Shown here piece by piece: positions 1-5,488 of a stretch of 5,488 nucleotides of DNA. The notes beneath the pieces are model-generated. The model did no database searches. It was not told the DNA's origin and saw nothing but the letters and a program-made list of their open reading frames with translations. The DNA lies in the NCBI GenBank assembly GCA_027489835.1, contig JAIXZF010000458.1:1-5488 (forward strand). The letters run 5' to 3'. The stretch's first letter is position 1; each line of letters begins with the position of its first letter. The position numbers and the translations under genes are program-made. Origin of the DNA: Hyphomicrobiales bacterium (lineage in GTDB: Bacteria > Pseudomonadota > Alphaproteobacteria > Rhizobiales > Beijerinckiaceae).

Positions 1-699
1 CCCGATTTCCGCATCGAGCCGGTCGGTCTCCCCATCGCGGCGCTGCTCATCGCGCTTCCCGCTGTCGCGATCGGCCTCGCCGCGGCCTGGCTCAGGCTCG
101 ATCCGCTGCTCGCCGGGGCGCTGTGCGTCGCCGCGCTGGTCGTCGCGACCGGAGCCTTCCACGAGGACGGGCTGGGCGACAGCGCCGACGGGCTGTTCGG
201 GGGGCACACGGTCGAGCGCCGCCTCGAGATCATGAAGGACAGCCGCATCGGCGTCTTCGCAGGGTGCGCCATCATGCTCTCGCTGCTGCTGCGCGCCACC
301 GCCCTCGCGGCCATCCTCGGAAGCGCCGGCGCCGCGGGACTGGCCGGTGCCCTGCTCATCGCGGCCATGGTGTCCCGCGTCGAGGGCGTGCGCGTGCTGG
401 CGACGCTGCCCAGCGCGCGGGCCTATGGCGCGGCCGCGGCGGTCGGACGGCCGACGGTCGGGACCGCCCTCCTTGCAGCGGCGCTCGCCGCCGCGCTCGC
501 CGCCGGCATCGGCTGGCTCGCCGCGCTCCCCCTCCTCGGCGTGATCGGCGGCGTCCTCCTCGGAGCGGCTTTGGTCAGCCTCCTCGCCCGGCTCGCCCGG
601 CGGCTGATCGGGGGGCAGACGGGCGACATCGCGGGGGCGGCGCAACAGCTCTCGGAGATCGGGGTCTATGTGGGGCTAGCGGCCGCACTGGCACGCTGA
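1..699 (+). CDS. cobS: Adenosylcobinamide-GDP ribazoletransferase (cobalamin synthase), 5'-truncated by window edge
   Basis: CobS is an integral membrane enzyme that joins adenosylcobinamide-GDP to alpha-ribazole (or its phosphate) to give adenosylcobalamin (phosphate), the last assembly step of the nucleotide loop of B12. The frame is open from base 1 and gives 232 residues before TGA at 697-699. The family signature is clear at residues 54-68 (HEDGLGDSADGLFGG), followed by the conserved ERRLEIMKDSRIGVFAG at 72-88. Its acidic residues are those expected to bind metal and substrate. The rest is a run of Ala/Leu/Gly-rich hydrophobic segments typical of this polytopic family. Full-length CobS is about 250 residues or somewhat more, so roughly the first 20-45 residues lie outside the window. 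No frameshift is visible. The next gene follows 36 bases downstream on the same strand and may share its transcript. The identification is firm. Confidence 0.96.
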   Translation, partial: PDFRIEPVGLPIAALLIALPAVAIGLAAAWLRLDPLLAGALCVAALVVATGAFHEDGLGDSADGLFGGHTVERRLEIMKDSRIGVFAGCAIMLSLLLRATALAAILGSAGAAGLAGALLIAAMVSRVEGVRVLATLPSARAYGAAAAVGRPTVGTALLAAALAAALAAGIGWLAALPLLGVIGGVLLGAALVSLLARLARRLIGGQTGDIAGAAQQLSEIGVYVGLAAALAR

Positions 700-710
700 G
701 CCAGGCCGCT
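678..710 (+). other. Imperfect hairpin spanning the cobS stop codon
   Basis: AGCGGCC (678-684) pairs with GGCCGCT (704-710), and TGGC (689-692) pairs with GCCA (700-703). A four-base bulge (685-688) lies on the left arm. The seven-base loop (693-699) holds the cobS stop codon. No T-run follows, so this is not a standard intrinsic terminator. It could be a weak attenuator or 3'-end stabiliser between cobS and the next gene, or chance in GC-rich DNA. Confidence 0.3.
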
Positions 711-735
711 TCACAGAAGGCTGGAGCGTCGCCAT

Positions 736-1461
736 ATGCCGTGCTCGGCCGGTCCAGGGACGCCCATGCTGCATGTCATCCTCCTCGTCATGGTGCTTGG
801 CGCGATCGGCGTCCTCGTCGTGTTCGGCGAGGGCGAGACGGTCGCCGGCTTCGAGCCCGCGGTCTTCGCCTCGCTGGTCTCGCTCAGCGCCTTCGGGCTG
901 ATGGTGCTGGGCTGGGGCGGCTCGGAGCTGGGCCGGACCTGGCGGGAGCTGGCGCGCAACCTCGTGCTCTGGCTGCTGATCCTGTTCGGCATCCTGACCG
1001 TCTACGCCTACCGCTTCGAGCTTCAGGACGTCGCCAACCGCGTGCTGGCGGAGGTCGCGCCGGGCTATGTCGTGATGGCGCGGGGCGGGGAGGTCAGCGT
1101 GGCGCGGACGCTGTCGGGCAGCTTCATGCTGCCGGGCCGCGTCAACGGCCGCGAGGCGCGCTTCATCTTCGACACCGGCGCCAGCGCCGTGATCCTCACC
1201 GAGGCGACGGCGCGGGTGGCGGGCATCGATCCGGCCTCGCTCGACTACACCGTGGCCGTCTCCACGGCGAATGGCCGGACCACCGCGGCGCGGGTCAGGC
1301 TCGACCGGCTGACCATCGGGCCGATCAGCGAGGACCGCGTCGAGGCGCTGGTGGCGAGGCCCGGCGCGCTGCGCGAAAACCTGCTCGGCATGACCTTTCT
1401 CGAAAGGCTCACCAGCTACGAGGTGCGCGACAACAAGCTGGTGCTGCGCGGCGGGCGCTAG
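736..1461 (+). CDS. Membrane-anchored retropepsin-like clan AA aspartic protease (TIGR02281 type)
   Basis: This is a predicted inner-membrane protein of 241 residues with a C-terminal retropepsin-like domain. Three hydrophobic stretches lie at about residues 12-30, 41-61 and 74-92. The soluble domain follows, with the active-site motif FDTGAS at 145-150 (catalytic Asp146) and the family's second conserved block NLLGMTFLERL at 215-225. Retropepsins carry one catalytic Asp per chain and act as dimers, so a membrane-tethered dimer is expected. The side of the membrane and the substrate are not known. Two starts are possible. ATG 736 has GGAG at 723-726 with nine bases of spacing. ATG 766 (Met11) has AGGGA at 756-760 with five bases of spacing and begins directly at the hydrophobic helix, so it may be the true start. 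The gene lies 36 bases after cobS and converges on the inhibitor-like gene three bases away. The family is well supported; the physiological role is unknown. Confidence 0.88.
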   Translation: MPCSAGPGTPMLHVILLVMVLGAIGVLVVFGEGETVAGFEPAVFASLVSLSAFGLMVLGWGGSELGRTWRELARNLVLWLLILFGILTVYAYRFELQDVANRVLAEVAPGYVVMARGGEVSVARTLSGSFMLPGRVNGREARFIFDTGASAVILTEATARVAGIDPASLDYTVAVSTANGRTTAARVRLDRLTIGPISEDRVEALVARPGALRENLLGMTFLERLTSYEVRDNKLVLRGGR

Positions 1462-1464
1462 CGC
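1455..1464. other. Palindrome GCGCTAGCGC at the convergent gene junction
   Basis: A perfect 10-base palindrome covers the TAG stop of the + strand aspartic protease gene (1459-1461) and the three bases that separate it from the TCA (reverse-strand TGA) at 1465-1467. It could form a short stem with a CTAG loop. Neither side has a T-run, so an intrinsic bidirectional terminator is not supported. Confidence 0.25.
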
Positions 1465-1965
1465 TCAGCGCGGCCCGACAGCCTGAAGCGCGGCGCCGAC
1501 GGCTTCATAGAGCCGCCGCTGGTCGGCGGAACCGCGCTGGGCCGCATTGGCCGCGAAATCGGGCTCCTGCAGGGAGCCGGCGGGCTCGAAGCTTCGGCGG
1601 CTGATGGGGCCGACCCTCAGCGTCACCATGGCGTTGTTGACCTGCGACGGCGAGCCGAGCGTCTCCGGAAGATCGGCGATGCGCTTCTCGGCCAGCGTCT
1701 GGCGCAGCCGATCCATGTCGCCCTGCGCGAGCCGGCCCGAGCGGCCCGTGGGCGTCTCGGTCTCGTTGACGAAGCGCAGTTCGCGGAAGCTGCCGTCGCC
1801 GGCGATGACGAGGCGGGTGCCGGTGCGACCGGCGAAGCCTTCCTGGGCCATCTCGACCACGATGGGGGCGCTCTCCTGCGCCGCGGCGCCGAGGATGGCG
1901 GCCGCCATGAACAGGCCCGTTCCGATGCCGATCGCGGTGCGGCGCGTCGAGGCGATGATCCGCAT
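1465..1965 (-). CDS. Exported emfourin-like protein, candidate inhibitor of the adjacent metallopeptidase
   Basis: The product has 166 residues. An upstream in-frame ATG at 2013 would add 16 residues, but ATG 1965 is preferred because AAGGAG lies eight bases before it and the protein then begins with a typical Sec signal peptide: Arg-containing start, hydrophobic core at about 11-26, and likely cleavage after AAA at 27-29. The mature part resembles the emfourin family, known as proteinaceous inhibitors of M4 (protealysin-like) metallopeptidases. Matching features are a beta-strand leading into QEGFAGRTG (41-49, family pattern GGFAG), a predicted helix at about 79-97 ending in ADLP (97-100), and a strand around AMVTLRV (112-118). 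This likeness is from memory of the family pattern, not from an alignment. The gene sits 87 bases downstream of a secreted metallopeptidase on the same strand, which supports the assignment. The C-terminal 30 residues look helical and have no obvious counterpart. It could instead be an unrelated conserved secreted protein. Confidence 0.6.
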   Translation of the reverse strand: MRIIASTRRTAIGIGTGLFMAAAILGAAAQESAPIVVEMAQEGFAGRTGTRLVIAGDGSFRELRFVNETETPTGRSGRLAQGDMDRLRQTLAEKRIADLPETLGSPSQVNNAMVTLRVGPISRRSFEPAGSLQEPDFAANAAQRGSADQRRLYEAVGAALQAVGPR

Positions 1966-1973
1966 GGCGTGCA

Positions 1974-1979
1974 CTCCTT
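1974..1979 (-). promoter_or_regulatory. Ribosome binding site that decides the start of the inhibitor-like gene
   Basis: Read on the - strand this is AAGGAG, eight bases before ATG 1965. It is the strongest Shine-Dalgarno match in the window and favours this start over the in-frame ATG at 2013, which would place residues ahead of the signal peptide. Confidence 0.8.
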
Positions 1980-2020
1980 CTGGCAGGCGTTGATAGGCGG
2001 AACCCATGGCCAAACTGTGA

Positions 2021-2045
2021 GGGGCCCGCGGCTGGCGCGGGCCCC
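2021..2045 (-). terminator. Perfect 10-bp GC hairpin after the metallopeptidase stop; terminator- or attenuator-like
   Basis: GGGGCCCGCG at 2021-2030 pairs without mismatch with CGCGGGCCCC at 2036-2045 around a five-base loop. The stem starts eight bases after the metallopeptidase TGA on the - strand. It is followed by TCACAGTTTGG, which has only three consecutive Ts, so it lacks the U-tract of a classic intrinsic terminator. It may cause partial termination, pausing, or protection of the peptidase mRNA 3' end before the inhibitor-like gene. Confidence 0.55.
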
Positions 2046-2052
2046 GATGTCG

Positions 2053-4857
2053 TCACGGCACGTTGGAGAGCCAGACATGGACGTAGTCCGTGCCCTGAAC
2101 CGCGTGGAGGATGTCGCGCTTCCCGTCGCCGTTGAAGTCGCCCGAGAGCCAGATGCCGTTCGGGATGGCGTAGCCTGCCCAGGGCCGGAAGGTGCGGACC
2201 TCGAAGGTGCCGTCGCCGCGCGAGACCCAGGGATGGGCGTAACCGCCGCCTGCCACGCCGTGGAACAGGTCGCCCCGCCTGTCGCCGTCGAGATCGCCGC
2301 CCAGCCAGACGCCGTTGGGGATGGCGTAGCCGGCCCAGGGGCGGAAGGTCTTGACGTCGAAGGTGCCGTCGCCGCGCGAAATCCAGGGATGGGCGTAGTC
2401 CGTGCCCTGGACGAGATGCACAAGGTCGGTGCGGCCATCGGCGTTGATGTCCTGCGCCACCCACTGGCCGTTGGGGATGGCGTAGCCCGCCCAGGGCCGG
2501 AAGGTCTTGACGTCGAAGGTGCCGTCGCCGCGCGAGATCCACGGATGCACGTAATCCGTGCCCTGCACGAGATGGACGAGGTCGGCGCGGCGGTCGCCAT
2601 TGATGTCGGCGACAAGCCATTCGCCATTCGGCATGCCGTAGCCGGCCCAGGGGCGGAAGGTGCGCACGTCGAAGGTGCCGTCGCCGCGCGAGATCCAGGG
2701 GTGGACGTAATCCGTGCCCTGCACGACGTGGACGAGGTCGGTGCGCCCATCGCCATTGATGTCGGCGGCGAGCCAGCGGCCATTGGGCATGCCGTAACCC
2801 GCCCAGGGCCTGAAGGAGCCGACGGCGAAAGTGCCGTCGCCGCGCGACATCCATGTGTGCACGTAATCAGCGCCCTGGACCACATGGACGAGGTCCATCT
2901 TGCCATCGCCGTTGAGGTCGGCGGTCAGCCAGACCCCGTTCGGGATGGCATAGCCGCGACCGGGGCTGAAGGTGCCGACCTGGAAGGAGCCGTCGCCGCG
3001 CGAGATCCAGGTGTGGGCGTAATCGCTGTTCTGGACGAGGTGGACGATGTCGGTCTTGCCGTCGCCATTGATGTCGGCAGAGAGCCAGATGCCGTTGGGG
3101 ATGGCGTAACCCGCCCAAGGCCGGAAGGTGGCGATGGTGAAGTCGACCGCGTTGCAATCGGCCGGACGCGGGATGCTCCGGCTGTCGGCGGCCTGCTGCA
3201 GCGCCACCTGGTTTGGCGAGCAGGTGGCGAGGTTGCCGTCGCCGTCATCGGCGAGGAAGGCAAGGCGCACGGCATCGGGCACGCTGCTCGGATTGCCCAC
3301 GGCCGAGGCCAGCACGAGGCGGCGCGCGATCTCGTAGCCATTGTCCTCGCCGAAGCGGGCGCGCAGGCGGCTCGTCATGTCCCAGACGAAGCCCGCATAG
3401 CGCCGACCGATGGTATGGACGCCCTCAGCCGGGCCGGGCGGCCACATGATGAGGTCGGCCGCGTTGCGCAGGCAGGTGCCGGCGCCGAAGAAGTCGCGCC
3501 CGAGGCAGGACTGGCGCGTGGCCAGCACCGCGAGCGCATCGCCGAAGCCCTCGCTGTAGCCGCCATCGAGGATGCCGCCGAGCCGGTCGTCGACGCCATG
3601 TCCGTACTCATGCAGCACGACATCGGCATAGGCCGTGTTGGGGCAGGCGCCGCCGGCCCGGAAGAAGTTGATCGAGGAGCCGTTCCAGAAGGCGTTGCAG
3701 CTGTCGGCGATGTTGACCCTCACCGGCAGGTTGGCGAGCGAGGCCTGCGGCACGCGGTCCTGGACGAGGTTGCGGGCCACGTTGGTCCAGAAGAAGGCCG
3801 ATGTCTGGGCGAGCTCGTCCGCCGTCCCTGCCGCGAAGTTGAGGTCGATCGGAGCCGACGTGCCGCCCGTGCCCTGCGCCTGCAAGTTGGCCCCTCCCTG
3901 GTTCTGCACGGCGGCGTTCGGCCCGGTCAGCGGCGCCGTCACGGTCGTCGTGCCTCCGCCCCCGACGAAGCGGTAGAACCCCCCGCCATCGGTGGTGGCG
4001 TTGCCGCCGGCCGCCCGGTTCAGGGTCAGGTCCTCGAGCGGCACGCTGGCCGTGCCCCCGAGCGGCGAGCCGGACCAGACCGGGGCGCGGACCGTCCCCT
4101 GATGGTTGTGGTGCACGGCGTTCTCGTTGGCGAGGACGGCTGGCGGGCCGATGGCTGCGATCCAGAGGGTGCGGGCCTCGGGCCTGACCAGCGAAGGCGA
4201 AACGAGCTGCACCTTCCAGGCCAGCCGCCCCGCCCCGTCCGGCTGCACGAAGACCTCGAGCGCGGGCGCGCCCTCGACCGTCGGCGGGGTGGTGAACTGG
4301 GCCCGGGCCGCCTCGCGCGCCGCATTCTGCGCCTGCTCGGGCGTGACCTGCGGGGTCGCACCATCCACGGCGGTCGGCAGGTTGCGTTCGCGCTGGACCA
4401 GCAGCCGCCCGTCCTGGCCGGTGATGGTCATGATGTCGCTGCCCTTCGACAGCGGCACGTCGCGGAAGGCGAGCTGGGTCAGCGTGATGGTGCGCGATCC
4501 CGCGCCGTCGGTCGGCGGGGCGGTCGCGGGCGCGATGCCCGGAGCCCCGGCGCCCGCGCCGCGCGGCAGCGACAGGTCGATGGTGGCCGACACCGCATCG
4601 CGCGGCGCGAGGCCCTCGATCAACCCCGCCGCGCCGCCCGGCAGGAGCGAGGAGACCCCGCTCCGTGGCGCCGACCCTCCGGGAAAGCCCGAGAAGGTCT
4701 CGCGGATGCGATCGGCCCGCGGATAGTCCGCTGCGTCGCCGTCGCGGCCCTGGAGCGGCGACTGGTTCTGCGCGTGGGCCGGGCCTGACAAGGCTCCGGC
4801 GAGCAGGGCGGTGGATAACAGGATCAGTTTCGTGCGCGTGCGCGCTTCGATCGTCAT
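2053..4857 (-). CDS. Secreted M36/M4-like zinc metallopeptidase with seven C-terminal VCBS/FG-GAP repeats
   Basis: This is a 934-residue secreted endopeptidase. ATG 4857 has GGGAG six bases upstream (4864-4868). A Sec signal peptide covers residues 1-29, with likely cleavage after AHA. Residues about 40-250 look like an FTP/PepSY inhibitory propeptide (AWKVQL at 213-218; ANENAVHH at 243-250). Residues 254-300 resemble a carboxypeptidase-regulatory-like beta domain (TTDGGGFYRF). The catalytic core has HEYGH at 416-420 (zinc His416 and His420, base Glu417), SEGFGD at 435-440 (probable zinc Glu436, structural Asp440), and GVHTIG at 479-484, matching the downstream conserved His block of M36 enzymes. 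Six cysteines (387, 405, 451, 462, 546, 568) could form three disulfides. Residues 578-934 are seven 52-residue repeats with DxNGDG calcium loops. The first His-Glu spacing is shorter than in thermolysin, so the M36 assignment is by motif likeness. An emfourin-like gene follows. The substrate is unknown. Confidence 0.9.
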   Translation of the reverse strand: MTIEARTRTKLILLSTALLAGALSGPAHAQNQSPLQGRDGDAADYPRADRIRETFSGFPGGSAPRSGVSSLLPGGAAGLIEGLAPRDAVSATIDLSLPRGAGAGAPGIAPATAPPTDGAGSRTITLTQLAFRDVPLSKGSDIMTITGQDGRLLVQRERNLPTAVDGATPQVTPEQAQNAAREAARAQFTTPPTVEGAPALEVFVQPDGAGRLAWKVQLVSPSLVRPEARTLWIAAIGPPAVLANENAVHHNHQGTVRAPVWSGSPLGGTASVPLEDLTLNRAAGGNATTDGGGFYRFVGGGGTTTVTAPLTGPNAAVQNQGGANLQAQGTGGTSAPIDLNFAAGTADELAQTSAFFWTNVARNLVQDRVPQASLANLPVRVNIADSCNAFWNGSSINFFRAGGACPNTAYADVVLHEYGHGVDDRLGGILDGGYSEGFGDALAVLATRQSCLGRDFFGAGTCLRNAADLIMWPPGPAEGVHTIGRRYAGFVWDMTSRLRARFGEDNGYEIARRLVLASAVGNPSSVPDAVRLAFLADDGDGNLATCSPNQVALQQAADSRSIPRPADCNAVDFTIATFRPWAGYAIPNGIWLSADINGDGKTDIVHLVQNSDYAHTWISRGDGSFQVGTFSPGRGYAIPNGVWLTADLNGDGKMDLVHVVQGADYVHTWMSRGDGTFAVGSFRPWAGYGMPNGRWLAADINGDGRTDLVHVVQGTDYVHPWISRGDGTFDVRTFRPWAGYGMPNGEWLVADINGDRRADLVHLVQGTDYVHPWISRGDGTFDVKTFRPWAGYAIPNGQWVAQDINADGRTDLVHLVQGTDYAHPWISRGDGTFDVKTFRPWAGYAIPNGVWLGGDLDGDRRGDLFHGVAGGGYAHPWVSRGDGTFEVRTFRPWAGYAIPNGIWLSGDFNGDGKRDILHAVQGTDYVHVWLSNVP
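2056..3126 (-). repeat. Seven tandem 156-bp coding repeats (52-residue VCBS/FG-GAP units)
   Basis: In protein order the units occupy 2971-3126, 2815-2970, 2659-2814, 2503-2658, 2347-2502, 2191-2346 and 2056-2190. The last is cut to 45 residues by the stop codon. Each unit runs FRPWAGYAIPNG, a Trp, a DxNGDGxxD-type calcium loop, LVHxVQGTDY, HPWISRGDGTF. Phase is exact, with no insertions or deletions. Units 3-5 are most alike. Unit 2 has FSPGRG instead of FRPWAG. Unit 6 has GVAGGGY in place of the usual VQGTDY stretch. Units 4 and 6 carry Arg in place of the loop Gly (GDRR). Seven such units would suit a seven-bladed beta-propeller like those of integrin-type FG-GAP proteins. Confidence 0.95.
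3538..3612 (-). other. Zinc-binding active-site segment of the metallopeptidase (HEYGH ... SEGFGD)
   Basis: This segment codes residues 416-440. It holds the HExxH helix and the presumed third zinc ligand Glu436, 15 residues after His420, with Asp440 following as in the ExxxD pattern of thermolysin- and fungalysin-type gluzincins. Confidence 0.8.
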
Positions 4858-4863
4858 GTCCGT

Positions 4864-4868
4864 CTCCC
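4864..4868 (-). promoter_or_regulatory. Ribosome binding site of the metallopeptidase gene
   Basis: GGGAG on the - strand, six bases before ATG 4857. It supports this start, which also places the Sec signal peptide at the very N-terminus. The rest of the 121-base gap to the mutT-like stop (4858-4978) shows no convincing promoter. It holds a GAGCGGCCGCTC palindrome over the mutT stop (4969-4980) and a short C-run/G-run pair at 4917-4928. Confidence 0.65.
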
Positions 4869-4978
4869 GATGATGCAGTCCTCTCCCACCCGGCCCATGA
4901 CGACACTACGGCTCCGCCCCTCCGGGGGTTAGACCGGATCGTGGTCGTGCCTATTGGTGACGGGTTCGGAGCGGCCGC

Positions 4979-5379
<401 letters not shown>

Positions 5380-5383
<4 letters not shown>

Positions 5384-5488
5384 GGGCCGGCTCCGGCAGG
5401 GCGTGGACGGGCCGGCGGTGCGAGCGTGATGATGGCGACGCCGACGAGGATGACGACCCCGCCTGCGATCTGCCCGGCCGTCAGCCGC
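5380..5488 (-). CDS. C-terminal end of a probable EamA/DMT-family membrane transporter (partial)
   Basis: The - strand frame beginning at 5487 is open for 35 codons and stops at TGA 5382-5380. The peptide starts with RLTAGQIAGG and continues as one hydrophobic segment (VVILVGVAIITLA, residues 11-23) and a Pro/Arg/Ala-rich cytoplasmic-type tail. This is the usual last helix of EamA (drug/metabolite exporter) proteins, where an 'LT-x-x-Q-x-x-G' turn leads into the tenth transmembrane helix. The stop overlaps the mutT start as ATGA, the mark of a compact operon. Most of the gene is outside the window, so the family call rests on this one helix; another polytopic membrane protein is possible. Confidence 0.6.

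Noticed and set aside
123..1604. A 493-codon + strand frame running through cobS and the aspartic protease gene
   Set aside because: It is almost entirely Arg/Ala/Gly, has no recognisable motif and crosses two clear genes in another frame.
1966..2020. Possible separate promoter for the inhibitor-like gene (TTTGGC and TATCAA on the - strand)
   Set aside because: The two boxes are 13 bases apart rather than about 17 and match consensus poorly.
1505..2906. Long Arg/His/Pro-rich - strand frames overlapping the repeats and the inhibitor-like gene
   Set aside because: They are alternative-frame readings of the repeat DNA with low-complexity, highly basic products and no ribosome site; they conflict with two well-supported genes.
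2191..3126. Six RGD tripeptides (SRGDG) in the repeats as possible integrin-binding sites
   Set aside because: They form part of the conserved turn of each repeat unit and recur only because the unit recurs; nothing else points to host-cell adhesion.
1969..4788. A 939-codon open frame on the + strand opposite the metallopeptidase gene
   Set aside because: Its translation is Ala/Gly/Val/Arg/Asp-rich with no domain and repeats only because the opposite strand repeats. The - strand frame has a signal peptide, ribosome site, zinc motifs and calcium loops, so the + frame is a high-GC shadow.

Overview
The window is about 70% GC by eye, densely coded, with Shine-Dalgarno-type ribosome sites and short gaps. 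This, together with a late-cobalamin gene, a membrane-anchored TIGR02281-type retropepsin-like protein and a MutT-type Nudix gene, suggests an alphaproteobacterial chromosome, probably Hyphomicrobiales (Bosea/Methylobacterium-like). That placement is inferred from gene content and composition only. No insertion sequence, tRNA, rRNA, CRISPR array or attachment site was seen.

Layout. The left part (1-1461) is read on the + strand: the C-terminal bulk of CobS (cobalamin synthase), then after 36 bases a small membrane-anchored clan AA aspartic protease. The right part (1465-5488) is read entirely on the - strand. In transcription order it holds the last 35 codons of a probable EamA/DMT-type transporter, an 8-oxo-dGTP diphosphatase-like Nudix protein whose ATG overlaps the transporter stop (ATGA), a 934-residue secreted zinc metallopeptidase, and a 166-residue exported protein that looks like the metallopeptidase inhibitor emfourin. 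The two halves converge with only three bases between stop codons, at 1462-1464.

The most notable unit is the metallopeptidase and inhibitor-like pair (1465-4857). The peptidase has a signal peptide, an FTP/PepSY-like propeptide, an M36/M4-like catalytic core (HEYGH, then SEGFGD, then GVHTIG), and seven tandem 52-residue VCBS/FG-GAP repeats that probably fold as a seven-bladed calcium-binding propeller. A perfect 10-bp GC hairpin lies between the peptidase stop and the downstream gene. The downstream product also has a signal peptide, so both proteins should meet outside the cytoplasm. The working model is a secreted or periplasmic protease expressed together with its own exported inhibitor, with the hairpin possibly tuning their ratio. 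The flanking genes (cobS, retropepsin, mutT, transporter) look like ordinary chromosomal neighbours and have no obvious functional tie to this pair.
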